From Helichrysum umbraculigerum (Eukaryota; Streptophyta; Magnoliopsida; Asterales; Asteraceae), in assembly GCA_949592205.1 (NCBI GenBank), contig CATIUR010000004.1, positions 87,842,337-87,906,336 on the forward strand: 64,000 nucleotides of DNA, written 5' to 3'. Shown one piece after another: positions 33,737 through 45,600 of this stretch. A program made the position numbers and the translations under genes. Below the pieces are notes generated by a model. It did no database searches. It was given only the letters and a program-made list of their open reading frames with translations, and had not been told where the DNA came from. Position 1 is the first letter of the stretch; each line of letters opens with the position of its first letter.

Positions 33737-33982
33737 TGCGACATAACATGCGACACAAAAATGTGTCGTGCGACGCAAGGGTTGTGTCGCATAATGCGAC
33801 ACAAGAGTTCTGCGACACAGTGGTTGTGTCGCATAATGTGTGCGATGCTAAATCAATAGCGACATAAGGGTTGTGTCGCATGGAGTCTGCGACACAAGGT
33901 ACGACACAAGGATACGACATAAGGGTTGAGTCGCATAGATAGTTTATGCGACACAGTATGCGACACAAGGCTTGTGTCGCAC
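33737..33982. repeat. GCGACACA/TGTGTCGC motif array, 3' LTR of B
   Basis: About 15 copies in both orientations. The ACA-type motif is shared with element C although the LTRs differ otherwise. Confidence 0.85.
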
Positions 33983-34606
33983 TCAAGAACACCAGCCCAG
34001 AAACCTTCGGGTTTCGCGTTTTTCCGGCCAAAATCGCAAATCAAACGCATTTTCAAGCTGTAAAATCGTGGTTTCTTGGTTGTTTAGGTTATAAGCAACT
34101 TAGGTAAACATTATTACACTAAAACATTACACCAAAATGATTAAATCTAAAAATTTAGGAATTTCTTACAATTGCGAATCGAGGCCAAACGAGGAAGAAA
34201 ACGAGGGTGTCGTCTTTGTTAATGTTGTTCCTCTCTTGATGGTGATTCCGAAAATGTATGGTGATGGTGGTGGTGGTGATCGGCCGGCGGTGGTGGTGTT
34301 TGGTGGTGATTATTTTTAGAGAGAAAAATGAGATGGAGAAGATGATGAAAATGAGATGAAATGGGAAGAGGGTTGGGTTTTGTCCAACACAGATCCCCAG
34401 TGCGCGGACTGTGGTCTCCAACCATAGTACAAAATACCCGTGTTTTATTTGTCCAGTCATAATATACAATAAAATCTTATTTATATTATTTAAAAATGTT
34501 TTCTAATGAAAGTATTTTATAAAAATACTAATTGGGAATAAAAGTTAAATCGTTTATTTGAAGTTTAAATTCAACGCGAAAATTGACTTTTTGACGAGGT
34601 GTTACA

Positions 34607-34619
34607 TTCTCCCCCTGTT
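34607..34619 (-). promoter_or_regulatory. Polypurine tract of element B
   Basis: AACAGGGGGAGAA in element sense, next to the 3' LTR. The palindrome AATTTCGGGACGAAATT lies just before it (34624-34642 region). Confidence 0.9.
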
Positions 34620-34642
34620 AAGAAAATTTCGTCCCGAAATTT

Positions 34643-35000
34643 AAAAGTGATGTCGTGGTCATGTGAGGTCTGGGGAGCAATGTACGTACATGTTGTTTGT
34701 CGAGTAGGTTTTAGACATATCATGTCTTATAACGGGGTTGGAGGGCAGTCAATCCATGACTGTGTCGCGGTTTATCGTTGTAGTCACATCCTGACTATAT
34801 GGTTTTGTTCAAGTTATCGTTGAGTCGTAGTCACTAAGAGACCGTTTGCATTGTAGTCCATACGGGACTGGATAGTTGTCACCACGTGACCGTTCGATGA
34901 GTAGTCCTATCAGGACTGAGTGTTTTGTGTACTTTCAGTCGGTTAGTCTGTTGAAAGCAAACTCTAGATTTTAAGTTTGGCTTAATTCGTGTAGTCGGTA
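34643..35000 (-). other. Pol-less 3' internal region of B
   Basis: About 360 bp between gag and the palindrome, in place of the 3.3 kb of pol found in A and C. No pol motif remains. It holds short dyads such as GTAGTCCTATCAGGACT. Confidence 0.7.
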
Positions 35001-36098
35001 TTAATTTATGTAATCGGTATCATTTTGGAATCGACTTTCCCGCCGATCGAAACGTTGTGTTTGATTTGGAAGTTTAGTATTGGATAGGGACATACCCGTG
35101 ATATTGTCGCGGTTTCGTCCGGTCCTTCCGGAGTTGATCATGAGGATTTTTCGTTTCTGATTTGGGCAATCTTTCTTGAAATGTCCAGGAGTGTTACATT
35201 TGAAACACGTTTGTTGTTTGTCGGGGTTAGCAGGAACTCTACAGTCCCAGATTTGGTGTCCGAATCGTTGACATCTCTCGCAAGGTGAGCCACAAGGGCC
35301 AGAGTGATGACGTTTACAGCTGTGACAGAAGGGTTTATCCCCCGCATAGCCCCGCTTTCCTTTGTATTCAGAAGGGTAAGATTTCAAGGGTTCGGGTTGA
35401 TTTGTTGGATTATGACTAGTGCTGGAATCGCCATTCCACTTTTGTGTATGGTTTTCAGTGGTGAGGGTTCCGCGTTGAACCACCCGCGCCATGAGGTTAT
35501 GGGCCATGCGAACGGCGTCGCGAATAGTGTTGGGTCTAGAGGAGGTAACCATGCCCGCTATTTGTGTTGGAAGTCCTTCAATGTATTTTTCGATCCGTTT
35601 GCTTTCTGGGTTTACTAGTGATGGGCAAAAGAGTGCTAGTCGGTGAAAACGATTGGTATAGGTCATGATGTCGTTGTTTTTCACGGTAAGATGCCAGAGT
35701 TCATTCTCGAGTCGGTGTAGTTCCTCGCTAGGACAATATTCGTCCCTCATCAGTTGTTTCAGTTCCTCCCACGAAAGTTCATAGGCGGTGTCGACCCCTA
35801 CGGTGTGGGCGTGAGCATTCCACCAGGTTAGAGCATTATCTCGAAGGGTGTAGGTGGAGTATTTGACTTTGTATCCATCGGGGCAGTTGCAAATGCGGAA
35901 AACAGCTTCTATCCTTTCGATCCATTGGATCAGTCCGACAGCCCCTTCAGTACCAACAAAGATTGGCGGGTTACAGTTCAGAAATTCTTTATAGGTGCAG
36001 AGGCGCGTTAGGTTTTGTGCAGCCAGAGCTTCAGCTACTCTTTGTTCCGCGTATTGGTCGCGTTCTGTTTGAGTGTACGTTTGTCGTCCACGTGGCAT
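35001..36098 (-). CDS. gag: Gag of element B, no pol
   Basis: Open frame of about 365 residues from the MPRG start at 36098, which matches the MPP starts of A and C. An upstream in-frame ATG at 36122 would add eight residues. The capsid-like part contains CTYKEFLNCNPP, GTEGAVGLIQWIERIEAVF and LTWWNAHAH, clearly homologous to A and C. A cysteine-rich stretch is followed by two CX2CX4HX4C zinc knuckles (CERCQRFGHQIWDC and CFKCNTPGHFKKDC). It then ends in about 50 unrelated residues rich in N, R and D, with no DTGA protease. The frame is kept open although pol is gone, which suggests gag is under selection or was lost from pol recently. It would act in particle assembly and RNA packaging. Confidence 0.9.
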   Translation of the reverse strand: MPRGRQTYTQTERDQYAEQRVAEALAAQNLTRLCTYKEFLNCNPPIFVGTEGAVGLIQWIERIEAVFRICNCPDGYKVKYSTYTLRDNALTWWNAHAHTVGVDTAYELSWEELKQLMRDEYCPSEELHRLENELWHLTVKNNDIMTYTNRFHRLALFCPSLVNPESKRIEKYIEGLPTQIAGMVTSSRPNTIRDAVRMAHNLMARVVQRGTLTTENHTQKWNGDSSTSHNPTNQPEPLKSYPSEYKGKRGYAGDKPFCHSCKRHHSGPCGSPCERCQRFGHQIWDCRVPANPDKQQTCFKCNTPGHFKKDCPNQKRKILMINSGRTGRNRDNITGMSLSNTKLPNQTQRFDRRESRFQNDTDYIN

Positions 36099-36122
36099 GA
36101 TTCTTAAACAAGAATGAAACAA

Positions 36123-37491
36123 CAGTCGTGAGATTCCTTATTCAGGAATTGTGATTATTACAGCTGTATATGTAAATCGGTATTACACCGTTGCCCACGG
36201 ATATAAAGTGATAATGATCCAGAAACCACTTAAGGTGTCTGTATGAAAGTCCTCGGGCTTTGAAATTTTAAATGTGTAGTCGTACTAACGACCTAGTTGT
36301 GTATTATATGTAGTTCGACCAGAACTATGGTATCGTCGTAGTCTATCAGACTATAATGTAGTACTAAAGTACTATAAATGTAATCCCAATAACTTAGAGT
36401 GTATTCATCGAATGAGGCATCACATGCCTGAGTAGTCGTGGTGTGGCACTTCGAGCCCACTAAGGAAATTGCGCATGCGTATAAGTGTACAAGTGCCTAT
36501 AACGAGTGTTCCTACGCAAAGAAATCGAGTGGGACGCCTCGTGTCCAGTAGAGTAGTCGTATATACATATGTGATGTACACGTAACTATACAAGTATAAG
36601 TGCGTAGTAGCAAAGAATCAGGTGTGGCATCTCATGCCCAGTTAAGTAAGTGTATATGTATATATAAGTCGTACATGTAACTATAACAAGTCCACATGCA
36701 TATTGGATAGTAGCTCATCGAGCCTGGGTGTAGCACAACGTGCCAAAATGTAGTGCCCGAAGCACCGTAATATATTATGATTGTAGTACAAAAGTACTAT
36801 GAAACGCAGCACCACGTGCCGTAATGTAGTGCCCGCGGCACCGTAGTTGCAGTACCCCTGTACTGTGAGTGTAGCACCATCGTGCCGAATGCAGTATAAA
36901 CATACTGTGTAGTTGCAGCACCACGTGCTGGAGTAGTATTGTGCCCAAAGCACGATGCAGCACCACGTGCCACATGTTATCCAAGTATGGCCCTCAGGCC
37001 GATAGTAAGTTTGAAAGTAATTCGTGGACTTAGTCATTACGAGCATCTCTCGTAATACCAGTCAGTCGTGACCAACCTGGTCAAAGTTTTGAGATCAAGT
37101 CGTAAAGGTTGGGAAGCTGGCGATATGCCACTTCGAAAGTGTGTATCAGTTTGTACAGCGGAATCATGTCAGGTATAATCATACCTACCGGTATATAGAT
37201 ATGCAGGAATAGTATACACGTAAGGCCTATTCATATATACCTACAGTACATATAATAGCCTAAGGTGTCTAGCAAGTAGCAAATAACAATCAGAGTCAAC
37301 TACTGCATTCCCTTTCAATATAACTCCTTTCAGATCTTACATCATCTTTGCTTAATTGTACATAGTTAGCTACGCTATGTTAAATTAAGTTCGTATAATG
37401 CAATCCCTGAACTAGTCATACCTAATGAGGAATACTGCCTAATGGTCATAGTCTAGGCTCACTAAATGCAACCTAGTTCACTACAACCTTA
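36123..37491 (-). other. Long leader of element B with short dyads
   Basis: About 1.37 kb between PBS and gag with no convincing protein. Between about 36700 and 36975 there is a run of dyads on the pattern GCACCACGTGC and GTGCCCGCGGCAC, repeated with changes. A 121-codon frame here (36681-37046) is cysteine- and repeat-driven and is not called a gene. Confidence 0.6.
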
Positions 37492-37504
37492 GGCTCTGAT
37501 ACCA
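37492..37504 (-). promoter_or_regulatory. Primer binding site of element B
   Basis: TGGTATCAGAGCC in element sense, three bases from the 5' LTR. Initiator methionine tRNA type. Confidence 0.9.
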
Positions 37505-37508
37505 ATCT

Positions 37509-37557
37509 GTAACACCCTCAAATTTTGGTTTGCGGAAGCGATCGGGTCGGGTGTTAC
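37509..37557 (-). promoter_or_regulatory. U5 terminal hairpin, 5' LTR of B
   Basis: Same stem and loop as 31451-31499, adjacent to the PBS. Confidence 0.7.
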
Positions 37558-37779
37558 CAAATTAAATATCACAGCATAAGATACATAATGAACGACCCTA
37601 AATGAGACGTTTGAAAATAATTATACATTTATGAAATTTAAGTATTTACAAGTTGCGAGTTCGCATAAAAGTAATATTACATTCTACTAGTACTGAGTAA
37701 ATGCAATAAATATCCTGAGTATTGAAAACATGCGACTCGAGCTAGAATCCTGTAGTCCAATCCTACTACGGCAGTGTAC

Positions 37780-39539
37780 CTGAGAATGCACACTAAAAGG
37801 GTCAGCTGGAAAGCTGGTGAGTTCACAAGTAATTTGTAGAAACAAGTAGTTCGAGTAATAAATGTTTCATTCAAAAATATCAATCAAGTTTAGCAGTTTA
37901 AATAACAACAGTTGCCCCTCGAGGCAGTTATAAGTAATTTATGGTAAGCAGGTGAACCTAATCAATAGGTTTCTAATCAAGTAAAGGGGACCAATCCCCA
38001 GCCTGGGTGTTATCCGGTAAGATATTGCCACCTGGCAATATGTATACGAGAGTAGCGTAAGGTGACTATCTGTCGTGCTACTGGCCGCAAGCAATCAAGC
38101 AAGAAAGTCTTAGGCAGTCGGTATTGCTCCCCGGCAATACGGTGCAGATAGTTTGTACGGTTTCAAGTAATAGTACTGTGGTTACTAATAGGTCACGATG
38201 CCACCTGGCATGAAAGGTTGCACCCCGGCAACGTGATCAAGTTATCTGTTTTGTGATTGTGTCATATCGGTACGGTTTGTGATTACAGTCAAGTGAGCAA
38301 AAGCTCGTTATTTCCTGAGTCTCCGACTCGTAAGCATCTAGTAATCACCTACAGTGATGGTAATGGGTTCACAATTACGGTCAAATGAGCAAAAGCTCAT
38401 AATTTCCTGAGTCTCCGACTCGTAAGCATCTAGTAATCACCTACAGTGATGTAATGATTATCCCCCAAGGGAAGTGTCAAGTTACGTCCCGCAGGACCAC
38501 GTTTCAGTAAATTAACCAGTTATAGAGCCAACGACCCCGACCGTAATAATTCGTAGGTCCGTTGCTGAATGTAAGTAAAGCATAAGTCCATATGCTGGAA
38601 TGAGTAACCGTGCAGTCCCGCAGGACTACGATAGAGCATGAATCCACATGCTGAGCCAACGACCCCGACCGTAATAATTCGTAGGTCCGTTGCTGAGTGT
38701 GAGCATTTAGCTCGTAAGTAAGTTGTACCACCCACCGTGGTATCGTGAGCAATCCAGCTCGCCAGTAAGTTGTACCACCCACCGTGGTATCGTGAGCTCG
38801 TTTGTAAATCCGTAATACCAATCACATTGGTATCGTGTTTGTACCACCCACCGTGGCATCGTTTTGCTTCACATATAGTGACAGCGTCCGTTATTCTCCC
38901 GCAGGAGATGCAAGTAATCATTTTGGCAGTACACGACATGCCCGTAAGTAAGTTTAGCCCAAAGCTAGTAAAATGTTACAGGCACTCAACAGTACCTCAA
39001 GTTGTTACGTGATTCACAGTAGTATATCATACTAAGAAATGTGGGAGCGTCATCTGGATGTAAGGGATAATCGTAATCAATAGATAGGTACGTATCTACG
39101 TCACCTAGTTTGCCTGAAATAATGTGTAAAGTCAAGTACGTTAACACGTCACTTAACTGTAAGGAAGTACTTACAGTACTTAGTCAAAGTCATCCGCTAG
39201 TTCGTAAAAGTAGTCAATGCTAACTAGCAAGTCGGTGCCTATAGTTGGTGTTCATAAGTTCACTAATCATTATTAGTACTTAGCAAGTCACTGATGTAGT
39301 GAGGCGTCTATTCCCAAGATATCATATGTAATATAATTCTAGGTGTTACTGTCACAGTCATACTTAATATCCCTAAGTATGGTCAAATGGTTCGTAGCTG
39401 TCGCGGTCTAGCACCGTTACCATAAACTATAGTAAAACGTTTGTAACGGTTTGAACAGTTGAAAGTAGTAAAACAGGAGTATGCATTCCCACCCCGAAAT
39501 CAGTTGGAAAACAGTAAAAGAGTGGGGTGATGAACTCAC
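37780..39539 (-). other. Candidate LTR-internal intron, 5' LTR of B
   Basis: Equivalent of 31722-33481. The palindrome-studded part is at about 37998-38928. Confidence 0.4.
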
Positions 39540-39794
39540 CTGAAGAGCTAACGTCCTAGCGTAACGAGTCGTGCCAAGTGAAATCTCCTAATGTCCTAAA
39601 CACGAGAGATTTCGTACGTTTGTAAGTGCGGTTCGTTATGGATGTTCGTAATAATAATTCATATTATTATTAGGTTTGAGTTTTCGTATACTTCATAAAG
39701 TATATTTGTTTTGGAGTACAAGTCGTATCGTATTTAAATTGTCTTTTGAAAACGTTTTCCGACACTTAGAAAAATTTGGCAAATTTCTGTTTTC

Positions 39795-40040
39795 TGCGAC
39801 ATAACATGCGACACAAAAATGTGTCGTGCGACGCAAGGGTTGTGTCGCATAATGCGACACAAGAGTTCTGCGACACAGTGGTTGTGTCGCATAATGTGTG
39901 CGATGCTAAATCAATAGCGACATAAGGGTTGTGTCGCATGGAGTCTGCGACACAAGGTACGACACAAGGATACGACATAAGGGTTGTGTCGCATAGATAG
40001 TTTATGCGACACAGTATGCGACACAAGGCTTGTGTCGCAC
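39795..40040. repeat. GCGACACA/TGTGTCGC motif array, 5' LTR of B
   Basis: Copy of the array at 33737-33982. Confidence 0.85.
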
Positions 40041-40664
40041 TCAAGAACACCAGCCCAGAAACCTTCGGGTTTCGCGTTTTTCCGGCCAAAATCGCAAATC
40101 AAACGCATTTTCAAGCTGTAAAATCGTGGTTTCTTGGTTGTTTAGGTTATAAGCAACTTAGGTAAACATTATTACACTAAAACATTACACCAAAATGATT
40201 AAATCTAAAAATTTAGGAATTTCTTACAATTGTGAATCGAGGCCAAACGAGGAAGAAAACGAGGGTGTCGTCTTTGTTAATGTTGTTCCTCTCTTGATGA
40301 TGATTCCGAAAATGTATGGTGATGGTGGTGGTGGTGATCGGCCGGCGGTGGTGGTGTTTGGTGGTGATTATTTTTAGAGAGAAAAATGAGATGGAGAAGA
40401 TGATGAAAATGAGATGAAATGGGAAGAGGGTTGGGTTTTGTCCAACACAGATCCCCAGTGCGCGGACTGTGGTCTCCAACCATAGTACAAAATACCCGTG
40501 TTTTATTTGTTCAGTCATAATATACAATAAAATCTTATTTATATTATTTAAAAATGTTTTCTAATGAAAGTATTTTATAAAAATACTAATTGGGAATAAA
40601 AGTTAAATCGTTTATTTGAAGTTTAAATTCAACGCGAAAATTGACTTTTTGACGAGGTGTTACA

Positions 40665-40880
40665 CGTACCTTATGCCGTATCAGATAATTAGTGTCGCAA
40701 GTCTTGCGACATAACGACTATGTCGCATAGCCCATACGACACAACCACTATGTCGCTGTTGAATCAGCATTTCGCATCCATGCGACACAACCCTTGTGTC
40801 GTATGGACATTGTGTCGCACTCATATGCGACACAACCCTTGTGTCGCATAACCCATTTAGTGTCGCATGATTGTGTCGCA
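40665..40880. repeat. TGTGTCGCA motif array in 5' LTR of C, right part
   Basis: Continuation of 31375-31449 beyond element B. The intact equivalent is 48027-48311. Confidence 0.85.
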
Positions 40881-41080
40881 TAAAACAGCAGGATTTCAAA
40901 ATACAATTTCACTAAGTGTCGAACTATTACAACTTCAACCCGCTATACAATGTGACTTTTCAAACACTATGAGACATACTTTTCGAGGTTAACATGTCAA
41001 ATCATAATGAGAACATTGAAATATTTAAATTTCATCGATCACCAACGGGCCGTACAAGTTTTCACAACTTTTCTTAAAAT

Positions 41081-41245
41081 CAAACAAGTCGTTGTAACTT
41101 GTATCAACTCAATCAAACAAGTCGTTGTAACTTGTATCAACTCAATCAAACAAGTCGTTGTAACTTGTATCAAGTCAGTCAAACAAGTCGTAATAACTTG
41201 TAACTACTCAATCAACCAAATCGTAGTAATTTGGACATGTATACA
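41081..41245. repeat. 33-bp tandem repeat, five units, 5' LTR of C
   Basis: Units starting CAAACAAGTCGTTGTAACTT at 41081, 41114, 41147, 41180 and 41213. Each unit holds the dyad ACAAGT...ACTTGT. The last two units are diverged. Confidence 0.9.
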
Positions 41246-41397
41246 TAGTTGTATAACAACTACAAAGGTAGTCCTTCGGGATATCTGTACAATTAATAAC
41301 AATTCAAGTGTCGTGGACACATTCAGGTTTCAAGTCTTTGGACACCAACTCACAACTAATTACTTCGAGCTTATTAAATTAACACTTCAAGACTCAG

Positions 41398-41886
41398 GTG
41401 AGTTTCATAGCCCCATTTTCACTATTTTACAACTAGGGGTGTGATATTACTACTCGATTTTGTTTTACAAGTAGAACGCAAGTGCCAAACTTCAAATACT
41501 ACATGAGTTTCAAGCTAATCAATTTAAAGTCCTCTATAAGCATAGTCTCTAATATTTTAGCGTGAATGTTAGTATATGATATCATATGGGATTGACAATC
41601 CTCATCCGGGTTAGCACGCACTAACCGGTCAAACGGATGTATTAGCATTTGGGAAGACGAGTGTTGATTAGGCACTCGTAGGAGGCATTTCAAGTTAGGT
41701 TTCCTTAAGTGGGCCTGACAAATCAAGTTAAGCTCAGACTATGTGCTCATGGACAGTATAACTTTTATTTTGCTTAATTGCATTTTAAATTCAATATAAA
41801 TCTTGCGGTTCTTACAACTATACATTGACATACAAACCTGTGAGCTCACCAGCGTTTTCGCTGACCCATTTTAGTATTTATCACAG
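41398..41886 (+). other. Candidate LTR-internal intron, 5' LTR of C
   Basis: ACTCAG|GTGAGT to TATCACAG|GTACC, 489 bp. The hairpin CAGCG-TTTT-CGCTG is at 41850-41863, with CTGAC as a possible branch site about 25 bases before the end. Confidence 0.4.
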
Positions 41887-42129
41887 GTACCCAGCAGTAG
41901 GTTGGCTGCACAAGCAGGAATTATTAGCTCGAGTCAGCATTCATACAACTAGAGATTTGATTGCATTATTATATTTTGTAAAAGTAATTATGCTATGTAA
42001 TCTCTCAATTTCAGGAATCGAGCTAATGTAACTATATTTTTGATGTAAACATTTACTTTATCTATACAAGTTTAAAACGACGCATATAGTGGTCATTCAT
42101 TATATCTTATGTGCTTTGTATATTGATTA

Positions 42130-42178
42130 GTGACACCCAAATCGAGCTTCCGCAAATCATTAAATTTGGGGGTGTCAC
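42130..42178 (+). promoter_or_regulatory. U5 terminal hairpin, 5' LTR of C
   Basis: GTGACACCC pairs with GGGTGTCAC. The loop contains GCTTCCGCAAA. Confidence 0.75.
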
Positions 42179-42182
42179 AGAT

Positions 42183-42193
42183 TGGTATCAGAG
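42183..42193 (+). promoter_or_regulatory. Primer binding site of element C
   Basis: TGGTATCAGAG, initiator methionine tRNA type. The next base is A, where A, B and D have CC, so the match is shorter. Confidence 0.85.
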
Positions 42194-42631
42194 ACTAAGG
42201 TTATAGCGAACTAGGTTGCATTTAGTGGACCTAGACTATGACCGTTAGGCAGTATTCCCTATTAGGTATAACCAGTTCAGGGATTACAGCATACGAATTT
42301 AATTTAACATAGCTTGATCAACTATGTACAATTAAATAAAGATGATGTAAGATCTGAAGGAAGTTATGGCTGAACAGGATACATTAGTTGACTCTGACCT
42401 CGAGAGAAACGGGACTCAAAACACGTCTGTGCTAGACACTCAATAGGTTATTATGTGATATACATATATTTACATGAATAGACCTCATTACAACTTTAGG
42501 CTATATTATATTATATGAATATAGGCCTCTTTCTCTCTAACGTTTTGTCTTGGGATGACAAACACACCACTAGTTCATCACACTCGGACTAGTATCTTAT
42601 TTCATTTCCTTGTTCTTTCTTACTCAGCATC
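42194..42631 (+). other. Leader of element C
   Basis: About 440 bp, homologous in its first half to the leaders of A and D (GAACTAGGTTGCATTTAGTG). There is no extra ORF before gag, unlike A and D. Confidence 0.7.
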
Positions 42632-45600
42632 ATGCCTCCTCGTCGTCAAATTACCCTTAGTGAAGCTGAGATCGCGGGAATTATTGCCCGCAGTGTGACC
42701 GAAGCCTTGGCTACCCGAACACCACCCGGTAGCGAGGACACAACAACCAATACTCCACCCCCCAAACCTTGCTCCTATAAGGACTTTCTTAGCTGTAAAC
42801 CGCTATACTTCAAAGGCACGGAAGGTGCCATTGGCTTGATCCGTTGGATTGAGCGTATGGAATCTGTTTTCAGTCTCTACTACTGCACTGAGAACAACAA
42901 GGTCAAATTCGCTGCTTACACCTTTCAAGAAGGTGCACTCACGTGGTGGAAAACCCACGCAAACTCTGTAGGCCTTGAGGTTGCAAATCGACTTCCTTGG
43001 GCCGAACTGAAAAAGAAGCTGACAGAAAAGTACTGTCCCGAAGAAGAATTGCACAGGCTGGAGGAAGAATTCTGGCATCTGGCAGTACAAGGAAATGATG
43101 TTGCTGAATATACCACCAAATTTCAGCAGTTTGCTTTATTATGCCCGAGTTTGGTCGAACCAGAAAGTAAGGGCATTAAGAGATACATTCGTGGACTTCC
43201 CGAGAACATCCAGGGAAACGTCGCCTCATCCAAACCAACCACCACTGAGAGTGCCATTCGATTGGCCCACGAACTCATGGCTCTAGTTGTCAGCCGTGAG
43301 ACCTCCAACACCTCATCCTCCAACAACAACAAACGCAAATCCATTGAACACCACCACAACTCAAACAAGAAAAATAACGCCATCCAAGTCTACACCTCAA
43401 ACTCTGAACCCACCCGCAGCTACACCGGGGACAGGCCTTATTGTCCCAAGTGCAACTATCACCATTTTGGTCAGTGCAATACTCCTTGCAACAACTGCAG
43501 GAAGTATGGGCATTCGACTAAGGATTGCCGAGCCCCCAAATCCAACAACAACCCCTCTGACAAAAATGCCCGACAACCTAAGTCCTGCTACGAATGTGGA
43601 AACCCAGGACACTTTAGGGATTCTTGCCCAAAATTGAAGAATAAGGGCAGCAACAACAACAACCACCGCAACAACAACAACGCCAAAAGTAGCGCCTTCG
43701 TGATCAACTCAGGGGACGCCCGTCAGGACCCGAATGTGGTCACGGGTATGTTCCTCCTCAACAATTTAACTGCTTCTATTCTGTTTGATACTGGTGCCGA
43801 TAGGAGTTTTGTTTCCGATGAATTTTGCCCTCTACTTGACATTACACCTGTTGCTTTAGACGTTAAGTACACCGTAGAGCTAGCAAATGGCAAATTGATA
43901 GAAACCAATAGTGTGATACCTAATTGCACTTTAAATCTAGCCGACGAAATCTTCTCCATAGACCTTATGCCTGTTGAGATAGGAAGTTTCGATGTCATCG
44001 TGGGCATGGACTGGTTATCCAAACATCGCGCAGAAATCATTTGCTACGATAAAATTGTTCGCATACCTCTCGCCGTCGGTAGGACCCTGATCATACAGGG
44101 GGAGACCGGTGGGACGAGGCTTAACATCATCTCTTGTCTTAAAACCCGGAAATTTCTGAGAAAGGGTTATCTATCAATCCTCGCGCACATCATGAAGAAA
44201 AAGTCGGAGGAGAAGCGACTTGAGGATGTTCCAATTGTTCGAGACTTTCCAGAAGTCTTTCCTGAAGAACTACCTGGTCTACCACCACCAAGACAGGTTG
44301 AGTTCTCAATCGATCTTGTACCAGGTGCTGCGCCGGTAGCCCGAGCGCCATACCGCTTAGCTCCATCCGAACTTCAGGAGCTGTCCACCCAGTTACAGGA
44401 ACTCCTGGAACGAGGGTTTATCAGGCCGAGTTCTTCACCTTGGGGAGCTCCGGTCCTATTTGTTAAGAAGAAAGATGGTTCTTTTCGAATGTGTATCGAC
44501 TACCGAGAGTTGAACAAGTTAACTGTCAAGAACCGGTATCCACTTCCTCGAATCGATGATTTGTTCGACCAACTTCAAGGGTCGAGTTGTTATTCAAAGA
44601 TAGATCTCCGATCCGGTTATCACCAACTGCCTGTCCGCGATGCCGATATTCCAAAAACCGCTTTCAGAACCCGTTACGGGCATTACGAATTTCAAGTGAT
44701 GCCATTCGGATTAACAAACGCACCGGCTGTATTCATGGACCTTATGAATCGGGTGTGTAAACCTTACCTTGACAAGTTTGTGATTGTCTTTATCGATGAC
44801 ATTCTCATATATTCACGAAACAAAGAAGAACACGCACAACATCTCAAAACCATCCTTGAACTACTTAAACACGAGGAGCTCTATGCCAAGTTCTCTAAGT
44901 GTGAGTTCTGGATTAAAACCGTTCAATTCCTTGGTCACGTGATTGACAGTCAGGGGATTCACGTCGACCCGTCAAAAATCGAGGCTATCAAAGACTGGCA
45001 ATCGCCAACCTCTCCGACCGAAGTACGGCAGTTTTTAGGACTGGCCGGATACTATCGACGATTCATTGAAAATTTCTCCAAGATAGCCATACCACTCACG
45101 ACGCTGACCCAGAAAGACAAAAAGTTTGACTGGACTGATAAACAAGAGTCGGCATTCCAACTCTTAAAGCAAAAGCTTTGCAGTGCTCCTATTCTATCAT
45201 TACCCGAAGGCACCGATGACTTCGTGGTATACTGCGATGCTTCTCATCAAGGTCTCGGTTGTGTGCTCATGCAACGAGACAAAGTCATAGCTTATGCTTC
45301 CCGACAGCTCAAGATTCATGAAAAGAATTACAACACCCACGACCTCGAGCTAGGAGCTGTCGTTTTTGCCCTCAAAATCTGGAGACATTACCTTTACGGT
45401 ACCAGATGTACAATCTTTACCGACGATAAAAGCCTTCAACACATATTCGATCAGAAGGATCTCAACATGAGGCAACGTCGATGGGTCGAGTTGCTTACCG
45501 ATTACGACTGCGAACTCAAATATCATCCAGGCAAAGCAAATGTTGTTGCTGACGCCCTCAGTCGAAAAGAGCGAGTGAAACCACTTCGGGTTCGAGCCCT

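Larger units (their letters stand above)
31450..34606 (-). repeat. 3' LTR of element B
   Basis: 3157 bp, TGTAACACC to GGTGTTACA. It contains the U5 hairpin, a 1.76-kb candidate intron full of short palindromes, the TGTGTCGC array and the GTAAG site at 34169 (minus). Confidence 0.95.
31450..40664 (-). mobile_element. Element B: gag-only (TR-GAG-like) non-autonomous LTR retrotransposon
   Basis: 9215 bp on the minus strand, with two 3157-bp LTRs (31450-34606, 37508-40664) and the duplication CGTAC at 31445-31449 and 40665-40669. The internal region is only about 2.9 kb: PBS, a long leader, gag, the pre-PPT palindrome and PPT. Protease, RT, RNase H and integrase are missing. About 12 LTR differences were seen by eye (near 0.4 percent). 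Such elements depend on pol from related copies. Confidence 0.95.
37508..40664 (-). repeat. 5' LTR of element B
   Basis: 3157 bp, matching 31450-34606 with about 12 differences by eye. Confidence 0.95.
29949..42179 (+). repeat. 5' LTR of element C, interrupted twice
   Basis: Host segments 29949-30364, 30868-31449 and 40665-42179 together match 47112-49610, with the duplications TAAAGCATA (MITE) and CGTAC (element B) counted once. Confidence 0.95.

Noticed and set aside
36681..37046. 121-codon frame in leader of B
   Set aside because: Repeat-driven sequence from short GCACCACGTGC dyads, with cysteine- and tyrosine-rich composition unlike a real protein.
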